Source: Trematomus loennbergii (taxonomy: Eukaryota; Chordata; Actinopteri; Perciformes; Nototheniidae). Taken from it: DNA of 64,000 nt. The notes under the pieces were generated by a model. The model saw nothing but the letters and a program-made list of their open reading frames with translations. It searched no databases and was not told the origin of the DNA. The stretch's first letter is position 1; each line of letters starts with the position of its first letter. The stretch covers positions 27,706,804-27,770,803 of the forward strand of contig JAAOOA010000002.1 in assembly GCA_012861695.1 (NCBI GenBank). The letters are read 5' to 3'. Made by a program: the position numbers and the translations under genes. This document shows positions 32,684-64,000 of the stretch, piece by piece.

Positions 32684-35600
32684 TGTAGCCTATGCAGGTG
32701 TTCGAGAATTTGTGTTTAAATTTGTATAATTTTATCGAAGCAATATAGGGTAGCGTGTAGTTACAGTAGCGTACATGTTAAATGATATAGGTCTTATTGT
32801 CTATGACATAAAACCAACAATATTAGTTTAACTAAAATGTTGCTTACATAAATATAATTAAAGCTGTTCCTTAGCTCTGCCTGTACTTATAGGTTTTTCT
32901 GTATTTAAGGCAGCAACCTTTTGATGGCCTGTGAGCCCTTCAGATTCTTCCAATAAACACTGATGTGTCCACAGTCCATTTGTGATGTTGAAAATGGATC
33001 TTGATATCATGCAAACTGAAGTCCCCCTTATCAGTATGCCATTTGTTCATTTTTTAACAGAGAGGACCATCCTGGCTCTTTTCATTCGGAGCCCCACGAT
33101 CTTGTCTGGTTCTGTATTGATGGTTCATCTCCATGGTTTAGAGAATATTATAGATCCAAGACGGGCCTCAGAGACAAACTCACAATTACAAATATGTCTG
33201 CTAGTTCAGCACCACGGGCAACGCCATGGATTTATCAATACACTGCACAGTTAGACTGATCTTTCACAGCTCAGGTCGGGGCCATAGATTCTAACTTGCA
33301 CAAATCCCAGATGGAGGATCAATGAGTCAGGCAATAAACTAACATATTCCAACAAATCCTCTGCCCCTGCACTCTCTCGGTGCTCCTGAATAATGAAGAG
33401 GGGGTTAGCAAAGGGCATGCATTTTGAGGCATCGCCCCTTAAATCGCTTACTGCTCTAACTGTAAGTTTGGGAGAAATAACACATGTCTGAAGTCTGAGA
33501 GTCTGAAGGTGAAATCCACAGCTGAGTGCTTCTCCTCTTTAGAGCATAACATTATGGATCTCCTTTGTCTAATTTAGCCTGCAGTTAATTTGACTTGCTT
33601 GCTCTATTCAAAGATAATCTATCATTTATTGCCTAATTTTTCAATTAGATGGACTAATAGCTTTGAGAATTAAGATTCTAGTTTACTAAATTGATAGTCA
33701 TGCATCTTGCTTCCTCGCTTTAACAAGGACAATCTAATTCTTTAACGATTAAATATTGAGACTATTGTAAGCTTGTGAAGCTAGCGTGCAGACATTTTTG
33801 GACACAGCACCAACAAATGTGATTCTTCGTAAATGAGAAGCTCTGCATTAACATAGTTTCGCTAAACTTTAATGGTCAGACAATAGCAATGTAAATTAAT
33901 GCTCACATTTTTCAGAGATGTCACATTTGAATTAATCATAATTAAGCCTGTCACACAGTAAGCGTTGATTTACAATGTAGTCTCCATTAATGGTTAATTT
34001 CTCCTTAATCTATCTATATGCAAAGTAAACTTGAGTATTTAAAGTGGAAAAGCAGGAGCAGTGATGAGTGTCAAAATAGCATGCTATTAACCTCTCTATC
34101 TGAAATGATGGCAGCCCTATAATTAGTATAGTTGTCAGAGAGTGAACTGTGCAGTAGATGTGGGTCACAGTGCAATTTTCATAATCCAGAGATAATCAGA
34201 GCAAATACACACAAAGCACTGGTGAGACTACAGTGTTATTCAAACAGACCGACAATAAAGGAAGTCAATTTAATACCATCGGTGGTGAGCTAAAATATTT
34301 CACTCTTTTTACGGCTGTAGGGTATTTGCTTTCGGATTAATAAAACCCATGGATTTAAGGTGTTTTATTAAAATGAAAACAGTAACATTAGTCTACTCTA
34401 ATGGTGCACTCCTACTCCTCTGTGTATGGTGGTGCACATTAAAGAGTCCACCAGAGGGAGCTTTAATCAAAGCCACTGTACCCACTAAAATTACTACAGT
34501 TATGTTCTTTCTTCGAGTTAAGAAGGAAAACTTGCAGTGGCTATGAAGGGATAACTTCCTTTATTACTTATCTCCTAATTAGAATCTTGAACCGTAAAAA
34601 AAATCCTGGTTAAATTGGGTTACAGTTGTCTTGTGTCTGGACGCAGGAAATGGGATCTGGTGATTAGTGATAAGATAAAAACAAAAGAGGAAAACGTTGT
34701 GCAGGCCTCACACATTTAGATTAAAAAAGGGATTTACCAACATGGCTCAGCTCCTGAAATTAGACTGTCATGTTACCAAATTTGCCAGAAGCTCCCCTTT
34801 TCATTTATATATGAGATTTCCAAAGAACTAATCTCAGCTGATGGTGTATGATGTGTGATTTATGATTTCTCTCATCTCATTAAGAGCCTACGCGTCACAG
34901 ATAACACCAGAGTTATCCACAATCAACACCAGGGGGTGCAATTATATCACGGACTTCAATTCTGAAGGCCTTGTGTGGCAATCTGCGAGTATTTACTTTA
35001 GCAGATTACAGAGAAAGACCAAGAGCAAAATGAGATTTGGTATTAATTAGTCTAAAAAGCTCGCTTAGAGCAAAACATGTCCTATCTGTGTGATAACATA
35101 TTTATCACTTTCGAATTGGGGCTAATTAGTGTGTAATGTCCGTGTTAATCCACGATTGTGACACATCATGCTTTTAGATGATTTGCAACACCACTGATGT
35201 GACCTAAATAGGCAAACAAACAGACAACATTTAAAAAATATATATTTTCTGAGGCAATTAAAATAACCGTCTTGAGTTTCCTGATGGTCCAAGCAGTAGC
35301 ACAACACACAGCCTGTATTGATAGGTGTGTGTGCGTGGGCATGCCAGGGCTTATGACAGTGTCTTCACACATGGCTAGTCATGTGGAACAAAAGGCATAG
35401 AGGCGTTAAACAGAAAGTGGTGAAAAGTGATCAGGCTTTAAAAATGTGATCTTGCTTAATATGGATGCTGTGTTTAATACAGCAAGCAGTCTGCAGCCCA
35501 TTCCTCAACAAGCTGATGCCTGTAATTGCATTATCCTCCATGGCGCGTTCATGTGCATTTACTCAGAGTATTATTTCCACTCTTTTAACCCACTTGCCAG

Positions 35601-38131
35601 TATTTTTCGTACCTTTTGTGTGCATCCTTGAAGTAGAGATAAAGTCACACACTGTCTCACTGTCGACAAAGGCAATCCATCTTGGCAGTTCAATAGATTA
35701 TCAACATAGGAAGACTTTTCAGAGGGAGGAGATACATGTCAGTCAATAAGTGGCTGACAGGTCATAGATATCGCTGACCTTGTTGCTACGGGCTTGAGTG
35801 TCACGTTGAAAAGGAGGAGAATAGGAGGCTTCTACCAAGTGTCTGCATCCTCAGCTACTCTAAGAACACAGATAATAAGAACGGAGATAATACTGGGCTT
35901 AGTTACAGCTCTATAAAAGAGGACGTCTATATGTGTAAACAACATACTTTAAAGGCCCATTCTAGTGTTGTGGTATGTTTAAGCCATGGATGTGTAAAAA
36001 ATCTGAATGGCTCCTATTTATTAAAATGAAAGTGCATACTCTTCATTACTCTTACATGAATAAAACATTTGTATAAAGAAATACAAATCACTACTAAACA
36101 TTCTGCCACTGTATTCAGTTATAAATGCCCAAACAGTAGCCCTGTTGTGAGCATGACGATGCTTACATGCTGATGTTTAGCAGGCATAATGTTAGCCATG
36201 TTCAACATCTATGATTAGCATGATGGAATGCTAACCTTTGCTGATAAGCACTAAGAAGTACTCTTTAGTGTACTAAGAGTAGCAGAGGCTGATGGGAAGT
36301 TCAATTGTTTTCAAGGTTTTCCAAATGAGAAACTGAAATGTTCTTATTTTGATCAAGCTATTTTACTTCATCTTGAAGGGGGGCAAGATAAATCCATTTT
36401 GTCATTTTGAGATATTTTCAGAATAAGTGAAAAGGGACTTTACATTACTAAAAAGACAGTTTGGGGACTATGTATATCTGTCCAACATGCAATGGCAATC
36501 TATAGAGTCATTTTGAGGTATTTCATGTTTTTTCATGTCAACTGAAAATACCTAAAAGTTATTTAACAGAATTTGTTATTATGTGAATACGTTAGCAGGG
36601 ACTTTCCGAGTGAAGACAATGAAAGGGAGACTTTAACTTTGGCACTGTAAGAGGTGACAATAATACTTTTTCAAACCCATTGCACAGAAAAGACACGACA
36701 CATATGTCTGTGAAGAAGCTGTTTTTAACACTCAGGAGTGTTAAACATATTCAGTGTGATTCTTGATTTTTTTCAAATGTTACTCTTTTAAAAAAGGCGA
36801 TACTCCAAATCAAGATGCAACAAGACCAATTAAGTTGTCATTGAATATTTTATTTGCAAATGAAAGAGTAATAACTCAGAAGTCGTAAAAATATACATTT
36901 TTTACTTGTGATATTTACATGGATTGTTTTCATCAAACGAACAAACAAAACATTTCTATACTGTTTTTATAAAACCAAAGAGAAGCCACGGCAGAAAAGA
37001 TGAGAGTAAAGAAAACAAAAGTGTCTTACATTTCCCTTTAGTGACGCTCAGCGTGTCTTCCCCTGACATCGAGACAATGTCGTCAAGGGAAACCACCGAC
37101 CACACAGATCCCACGCAGGCCCGTGATGAGCAAAGCACACAAAAAAAGTGCAAAGTACATGGATGATGAGTTCAAAGCAAAGAAGAAGACAAAAATAAAG
37201 CTTCATAAAATCTTCTGTGAGTATATTTACAATTGTAGATTTTTTTTTAAATTTTATTTTTTTAATATTTTCAGTCGAATACAGTTATGTTACATCAAAG
37301 CAAAGCATTCCCGTTCGTCTGCTCAATCTCCTTTGACATGCAGGTACCGTTGCTTTCCTTATTGAGGTGGAACCCCGTTCATCTCCTCACTCAAAAGAAG
37401 CAATACATCACATTCCCCTATACTGACAAACAAGGCCAAACCACAGCCTTAGCATCACTGCTCAACAGCTTTAATCAGAAATAAACTGCTTAATAGAACA
37501 TAAAAAATAGTGGCTACATGAGATTCATACACCTATCATATAACGCAGGATAACCACTTAATGATTTTAATGTTTACTGCACCTTTCAGTGTTGATAATA
37601 AGACAATATACGTATAGTGCTGATGGATACTGTTTTAAAGAATGATATTGGATGTGCTGCTGACGCCGTTTTAAGACTTTCCTCCTGCACTCTTGACTGA
37701 ACTGACAAAAGCTTCTTAAAATTATTTGTTGGAAAAGAGCACAAGTTTGTCAGGCCACAAAGCTGCACACATGAGAGGAGAGACGCAACGCGAGGGCTCA
37801 TAAACTGGGGAACCTGCCACCTGAGACCTGCAGTTGCTGGGAAGCAAATCAAAAAGCTTGGAGGAATTTAACAGCTGGAAGACTTGCATCCCGTCCTCCA
37901 CTGCTACTTTCATCTGTAGTGGAGGGAATTTCAATGGCAAGAGCCTACAGCCCTGGCTCGTAATCAATCCTGTTATACTTCTCCTGAATCTCAGTACTCT
38001 CACAGACTCCCATGGGAAAAAAAAACCTCTTGAAGCTTATACTATCCAGATTGTTGAAATGCATAGGAGAGTTTGTATTCCAGAGTGCATGTGTGTTTGC
38101 ATGCACATTTGTGTGTGTTTTGTTACAGTAG

Positions 38132-38165
<34 letters not shown>

Positions 38166-41100
38166 TGTGTGATGCAGAGTAGAGTGAGCCTTTTCTGTGC
38201 TGCATTTAGTATCCTGGTTCCATCAGTCAGTCGTAATAACTTCAGACATTCAATCCATCAAATTGATTCTGAAGGAGCTGAAATAACATGACTTCTGGGC
38301 TTTTGTTTGTGCAAACTGTGTGTGTGTGCATGTGCAACTGTGAATGTGCATGAAGCACACCCTGTGTTTCCGTGCGGACCTGAATGTGCCATGTGTACCT
38401 GTTTATGTGTGTGTATATACAAGTTTAAGCGGTTTTGGATGTGGGTGCACCTTGAGATGCCATGTTAAAAGACAACAAGAGCAAGGAGAGAGCGTACAAG
38501 TGGCCTCCAGAGCTGACAATATTATGAATTATGGACGTACTTTGTCTCAAAACACCACCCCCACAAGCAAAAACACGACTGTTGCCTGTGAAGCCAAGTT
38601 CAATATGCATAAAAAGTCAGTGAAAACTAAAATAAACCCTGCCAGTCTGCAGTCATATCAATTTGGATAGAGGTTACTTTGCATGACTGGATCCTCCTCA
38701 CTCATTGAATGGCTAACATGAGAGTGTGTGGGTGTGGCCCAAGGGCTTATACTGAATTTACATGCACACACCCACAGAGACACACTCACACATTCACAAA
38801 CATGCATGCATGCATGCAAGCACGCACGCACAGTCGCACACACACAGTAGCTTCCCTGCTCAGTATGAACCGCTGTCTGTAGTTGAATATAAAAGGCTTT
38901 TTTTTTTTCTTAACTTCCCCTACAGGTAAGTCACGTGAGAAATCCCGCAAGTGAAGTTAACCCACAGGTGCTTTTTAGGCAGATGTTGGTTTCCAAAGTT
39001 TTGAGGTTCAATTCATCTGATGGATCAGTGTGGACATTTTGAGGGTTAAAGCCAAGCTATAATATTGAAAGTTTTGGACATACTGATAAGTGGTCCCTCT
39101 TAGAACCTGAATTGGAGCGTAATTAGTATATCCTGAGAGTACTTTAAAATAAAAACCTCTTATTTCTTTTGACAATATGAAGAACGGCCTCACACATTTC
39201 TATGGTGAGTTATCTAATACACAAGTGGGAATATAAGTATGGCGTGCCAGATTAAAGTCTAGGGTCAACCAAAATGACTTTAAATAGTCATTGCAGATTA
39301 AATGGAAATATGGCAATTTATTTTCAAGATTAACGCCTCATTCCTGTTTAAGGGGACATTTTGATAGAGGTGCCTTAGAATAGGTCACGTAGTCACCAAA
39401 AATATAGGAATATTTATCCTCTGGGGATCAATAAAATCTATACTACATCTCATGAGAATCTTGCTGGATATGGATTTATATTCTTATTTTCCTGCAGTAT
39501 AATGGTTACATGAATACAGACCAAATATGTGAGAGGTGACATCAGAATGCACTTGTTCCCATAACATGTGCACAAAAACACGGTTTAATTTCACTTCTGG
39601 GTTTCCCATTTGACTTTTTTGTAAGAGGTAAACCTCTCACATACCCTTATTTAAATTAAATGACATCATGTGCGTATATCTATCTGTATGTACAATATAA
39701 AACAAGACTGATTACAGAATGTACAGTACATTGTCCCATGGCATGGGAATGCTTTCTCACCATGGATCATTTACTCTGCTGGGTGCTTCCTATAGGCTAC
39801 ATCTGTTATTATAGGGCAAGTTCTGTGACGTTATATCGTTCAGTATTTGCTACTGTTGACCCTCAAAGCTGGATGTGAACAGAGACTTAACCACTGGTGT
39901 GCTGGAGATAAGGAGAAAGAAAGAAAACCAGAAGAGGGATTGCAAAGGCACACGAGATAGGCTACTTGCCCCCTTTTTTCAGATACTTTCAATCAAACTG
40001 CACTGGGTCTGTCTGAGGATACGACAAAAAGGGGAATTGGCTGATAGCACGGCTCGACCAATAACCAAGCAGGTGCCGGTTATTCAGAGAGAAAGCAATT
40101 GAGAAACACTCCATTGTTATGGATCCAGGGAGAGCACGGTCAATGATACCATACACACCCTATACAATTGAAGTCTCTGGAATCATACTCCCTTCATTCA
40201 GACAAAGAAATTGTAAAATTGAACGTCAAGGTCAATTCTTTGTGCCTTAGCTCCAATATTGATTCAGTACCTCAAAGGAATGGGATCCGCCATCTTTGTA
40301 CATCTCACATTCATGGTGACAGATTTTGGTTTCAGTTCAGAAATGTAGCAGGTAAACAAAAGAGTAAAAACTATAATGAACCCATCCTAAGGATTGGTGG
40401 CACTTCTTAATATGGATGAAAGGACATATGTCACCTGTCACCCCTTTTACAACCTGTTCAGAGAGAAGAAACACAGGAAAACAGAAAGAAAAAAAAACAA
40501 GTCCAGCTGGTCTAATAGATGCTTATCCACTATATTTAAAGTATTGACTCGCTATAGGCCTAATACATACTATTTTATTATTCAAGAAAGATATTCAGTA
40601 CCAGAAAAGGATGTCCATAGACAGGATGCGGGGAGGGGTATTATATTAACTCCATTGATCTGACTTCACTGTCATTGCTACATCCTTGTACCTGAAGTTT
40701 CCCCTGCTGATTGGTTTAGCAGACGAGCTGTTTGTGAGTCAGTCTCAGGAACGCTGCGGTTTCTCACGGGTTCGTTACGAGAGCACAAAAAGAGCGAGAG
40801 CAGTGAAGCGGATGATGTCCACGCCGCACACGGTGTCTATCCACATGGATGGGCACACCGGCCCGGCCCTTGGGAGGCGGAGGGGTTTGTGGTTTCGGAG
40901 CAGGTGCTGGAGGCAGCGAGTCGGAGGTGCAGGGTGACATGAATCAGAGAATCACCCCCTCCCCTCCTCCCAGAGAAAAAAAAGCAGTCTCACACTCGCG
41001 TTTTTATCCTCTTTGTTTCCACCGTGCTTCGATCCATCTTTCAAAGCTCAACAGCTGTATGACTCCGTTGATGTCTGGCTGAGAGTTTGGATCCACTTCA

Positions 41101-41500
41101 TCATCCAGTCTTTACTGTCTCCTCTCCCCCCCCTCTCCTCTCCTGCATGCCTAACCCTTTGATTTGAAGAATAAATAAAAGCTCTCCTACTGTAGGGGGC
41201 TCCTTCCACCACGCTGCACACAATACTTCCCTCTGCCTTCCAAAGCCAAAGAGACGAAAAACAAGTTTTGCCTTTGGCCTTGAGACACGAACAGTGTTGC
41301 ATCTCGGGTCTTGTTTTTTCTTTTGTTTTGTTGTTTTATGTAATTCAGTTGGGGGCAAGCATGTCTTGTTTCCATTTTTAAGTATGCATTCATTAAAAGT
41401 ACTTTTAGACTTATAGTATTGATTCTTGTAATTACATCCGTTTAACTAGTTGCATTTCTTTGTCTATGGAAGAGTCTCAGTCTTTGGGAGGGGGCTCGAG
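32684..41500. other. Intergenic downstream of clmp, no gene recognised
   Basis: Mostly AT-rich. 33360-34260 and 34860-35180 are dense in TAATTA/ATTAAT motifs with balanced complexity and no repeats, which suggests conserved non-coding DNA. 38133-38163 is a TG array. 38801-38818 has ATGC units. 40700-41100 is GC-rich with short ORFs I cannot assign. The part just below 41558 must include the clmp 3' UTR; an AATAAA on the minus strand near 40573-40578 is a possible end. Confidence 0.45.
38133..38163. repeat. (TG)n microsatellite
   Basis: About 15 perfect TG units. Confidence 0.95.
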
Positions 41501-41557
41501 GGGTTTGGGCTGGGCTGGGGGTCTCATGAGGCTGCAGGAGGGGGTGGGCTTTCAGTC

Positions 41558-60397
<18,840 letters not shown>

Positions 60398-60401
60398 CTG
60401 G

Positions 60402-60405
60402 AAAA

Positions 60406-60437
<32 letters not shown>

Positions 60438-60442
60438 AGAGA
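60402..60442. repeat. (GA)n microsatellite at clmp exon 2 acceptor
   Basis: On the gene's strand this is a CT repeat that directly precedes TTTTTCCAG, so it forms the polypyrimidine tract of exon 2. Confidence 0.95.
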
Positions 60443-60449
60443 TGTCAGA

Positions 60450-63400
60450 TGGGGACACTTGCACAATCCAAACTTGAGACAAAAGGCAGATGCTGCAGAT
60501 TGGAAGCAAAACCCGTGCCGATACAGGAAATAGAGACGCAGCGAGAGATATGATCCAGAATTCCAATCACAATCTGACAGCTGCTGAGATTCCTCACAAC
60601 AGGACACTGAACAGAGAGCATCCTTTTTTTTTTTACGGGTAATAGAGTTTGGCACAGGAGGTCAGAGAGAGGTATTATGATGATCTTTTTGTCAACCCTT
60701 TTTGACAAGGGCAGTCAAAGAACACATTGTTATTCACAGCAACAGCCGGGGGGAATTGTGAGGGAAGGTTCACAGCTTTTTGATTACAGAGGAGAAGGAC
60801 TACCTGCACATGGACACTGTTTAAAAACTGAAGAAATACAGCTACTGAAGTGACTTTAACTACTACTCATATATGTAAAGAAAAGCAGTCAAAATGGGCT
60901 TGACATTGGACACTCTCTACAAACACAACATGCAATCAGAGAAAGACACATACCCACAAAATCCCAGACTCTACACATTAGAGAACTTGCGTTGCAGTAG
61001 AGAAGCAATAATTATAATTGTGGGCACAAGATATTGACTTTGGGCACATGCCAGACGGTCAGGGCCTGAGTCTCAGCGGGGGAGCAGCAAGGCTAATTTA
61101 TTGGAGGATGCTGGACAGCCCGGCGGGCTTGAGTGGAATTAGCCAGAGGCGTCAGGGGGGTTTGCTGGAAGCTGCAGCGATGGATTCTGTCGGTGTGTGT
61201 GTGTTTTTGTGTGTTAAGAAGGGGGTGGTGCACTGCTTAGATATCCGACCCCCTCCACCTGGTAGAAAGAACGTACAGTACCGCCACTGAGCTTACGCAC
61301 TCAAATGTGACAAGATATTTTTGGCTCTACAACATTCAACTTGCCTTTAATTTAATTGCTGAACAAGCCAGTAGCTCTTCCCGAGTGCTTGAAATAAAGT
61401 CATCCAGCCAGCAGATGATCATTAGATTTATGCAGGAATGTACAGGTTGTGTAAATATTGTTAAATCTCTTCTTCATTACTCTGCTGCTTGATAGCTCTG
61501 AGGTTTGAATATTTCCTTGTGTGTGGAGCATTTATTTAAAGGACCGATGAGCATTCGCAGGTGTTGTGTCTGCGGTGCAGTGATTCAACCCAGTGACAAT
61601 CTTTGAAAAAATCCCTTTGTGCTCAACAGACCCGATCGCATGCTGTCAAATGTTCCACCGGAGGCCACATGTGGCCAGTGAATGCATCAGCACTCACTGG
61701 GCGCCTGTCCACTTGTTCCCTGGTCCACCCTCACAGGAGCCAACACCCAGTCCCATAAGTGATCTCAGGGCCAATGAAAATGTCAGCTCTGCGCTGTGAA
61801 ACCAATGAGTCAGTGCTGACGCAGGACACAGAGAAGTAGCCTCACACAAACAACCTCTTCCAAGGGAGCTTCAGTCAAACGGATCACATCATCTGCTGGA
61901 TTTCAGCAGTTCTTCAAGTTTTGTTAAAGCTCCGTCTCTACTTTGTGAGTCTGCTAAAAGCCAGAGCTCCGGGCAACACACTGTCAATCAAGTTTGAGTT
62001 TTCCAATTGGTATTCACGAGTTGGAAAGCGAGAGGGCACTTCACGGTTGAGTGGTTGTGAGTCTATTTGGCAGCCCAGGAGTGACAGGATGCATCGCTGA
62101 GGTCCTTCTGCTCTGTTGGACCACATGCTCGGTTCAAATCATTAGTCAGCAGAAAAGTAAGGCACACACGTCCTAACAGAGGAGCTCCAGCGCCCTGAAG
62201 GTATCCCTGCTTATGACTTCTTAATGCGGCCTTTGCAGGGTCATTCATCTTGTGGGGCTCCCCACCGATATTACCTTGGATGTCAGAAAAGAGAGTTTTG
62301 CAGTGAAAAGACATTTCAAGGTGAAGAATGGTCAGACTGTGTGTGTGTGCACAGTTGGTGGGACCTAATGGTGCAGTAAATGCTTGATGGTGTTTTAGGG
62401 TTCTGCTGGGAGACCTTTTCCCACTGTCTCCCCTTTAGCTCCCCAGGCTAACCTCTGTAATCAGCGCTCCCACACCCTCAGGGGCCCCGGGCTGAACCCA
62501 GAACTGTGTAGCGGGCCTGATAAGAGCGGCTTCTTCTGTTCTCACCTCCCACCTCTTACTTAACTGCCCACCGCTTTAACTATAGGCTCCGTGAATGGAA
62601 GAGTTAACCCGAAAGATAGACAGGGCCAGGGTGAAATCGGGGGCATTGCTATCGTGGTATAGAATTTCCACAAGCTGACTTTAAATTGAACTTTAAACTA
62701 TTATTGGGTTAACCCACTATCTTTGGCATTGAGTCATTGGCCAACAATGAGGATTTGAGTGATACATGACGTGTGTTCTACAGAGGAAGATTGACAGCAA
62801 ATATGCTGTATCTGTGACATACAGAAAATTGTCTTAGTTTTTGCCAGAAAGAGTTGGCAGACATATCCGAAAAGGGGATTGGTTGGTACACCGTGGCTGC
62901 ACCCCACTTTCCGACTTATTTATGGTCTTGCAGAGGGGCTTTTGTGCTGTGGAATGGATGACACAGTGCTCCCAAAATAAGCTTGCCTTCATGTGCGTTT
63001 GCATTTGGATTGGCCTCATTTACCGTGTGCACAGCTGGGATGATTGGACTGCAAGACCCATCATTTGTGTCAACATCAAACTATGAGACACAACGTAATT
63101 CATTACTGTGGCAGCTATGCACACACAGTATGAACAATTGTTTGCTCAGTCAAGTTTGGGTTTATGACCTTAGCTTTCAAATCCGCAGTAAGGTGACCTA
63201 GAAAGCATAAAAAACAGGGAACATTTGAGCTGAAACTGAGATAACGTTGCTCGTCACAGTGCTGCGCCTGAACCACATGTCTTTATGAGATTCCATAAGG
63301 ACATGGCAAAGGCTATCTACATACACATAGCCATCTTGAGGGAGAGATAAATGTCGAGAGGACTTGTGAAATGGTAGCTGGCGCCAAATCCCAGGCCATG

Positions 63401-64000
63401 TCCTCCATGTTTTTTTTTTTTCACGCATTGTGTCTGCTTTTCTCAGCTCTGTTTGGCTCAGCTTCGTGCTTTCATTTGTAGCAAAGTCCAATCGTTACCA
63501 AAAGAAAGGAAGGAATGAAGCATATCATAATTAACAAAGAAAGTGGAAGCTAACACCAGAGGAAAGAGAGAAGGAGCACTAGAGAGAGACAGATACGACA
63601 AAGAGAGAGGGAGTGAGAGGCTACAGTAAAATATGGAGGAACCCATTTCTATGAAAAGGCCCTAGGGGGAGTTGTGCTCCAGTAAATCCGCCTTACAGAG
63701 CGCTGCAATCTTGTTATAGTGTGGCCAGTGAGACGGACAGACAGACAAACAAGGCAGGCCTGGATCTTTCACAGCGCCCAAAGTCAAGCCCCATATCCCC
63801 TCAGTCAGCACATTGGCCGGCTGGAGCCTGTGCTATGTCCAAAGCTTCTGACCTCTGGTACTCAAACACAGCAGATCAGAGGGGAGAGGGACAGGGGTGA
63901 GAGAAGTGAAAGGGCAGAGAAAAATGGGTTGAGGGAGGGCTGGAGGGATGGTGCAATGCCTTATTTTGAGCACTTACTGTAAGTCACTGGTGTGGAGGAT
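60450..64000. other. clmp intron 1, no exon recognised
   Basis: I looked for a signal-peptide exon on the minus strand and found none with a matching phase-1 donor. 61020-61270 and 61550-62560 have balanced, complex sequence that may be conserved non-coding DNA, but nothing in it is specific. Confidence 0.45.

Overview
The window is vertebrate nuclear DNA, almost certainly from a ray-finned (teleost) fish. The genes are split into exons with GT-AG introns, three conserved vertebrate genes can be read, and the rest is dense with fish-type transposons (DIRS, PIF/Harbinger, hAT, TTAA-flanked Kolobok-like elements, LINE tails, a tRNA-derived SINE) and long TG/CA arrays. The species cannot be named from the sequence.

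Region by region. 1-276 is a TG array. 1286-2489 (+) holds the last three coding exons of get1 (wrb), the membrane receptor for tail-anchored protein insertion; its 5' exons lie outside. Facing it, 2989-8124 (-) is a nine-exon lca5l (lebercilin-like) gene, with an X-box-like RFX site upstream at 8951. The two stop codons are about 500 bp apart; this convergent pair is also found in human. 8280-24313 is a transposon accumulation zone: a hAT MITE, a Harbinger MITE split by a hAT element, a PIF/Harbinger element with remnants of both its genes split by a 5-kb DIRS-type tyrosine-recombinase retrotransposon, further MITEs, and a 911-bp inverted-repeat element present as a tandem triplet. 24320-41500 has no recognisable gene; it holds a 2.4-kb TTAA element with a THAP-like zinc-finger remnant and a nested hAT-like foldback element. 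41558-60397 (-) is clmp, an Ig-superfamily adhesion protein: exons 2-7 are present and the signal-peptide exon lies beyond the right edge. Its introns carry more MITEs, a LINE tail, a SINE and long microsatellites.

No new coding system was found. The most informative features are the nested transposons with readable target-site duplications, a DIRS element with complete terminal and internal-complementary architecture but broken ORFs, a Kolobok-like family whose largest copy keeps a THAP-like remnant, a hAT insertion next to a clmp splice donor, a GA microsatellite that serves as the clmp exon 2 polypyrimidine tract, and three single-position frame breaks in otherwise well-conserved exons of clmp and lca5l. 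The frame breaks lie in GC-rich homopolymers and most likely reflect consensus errors in the assembly.
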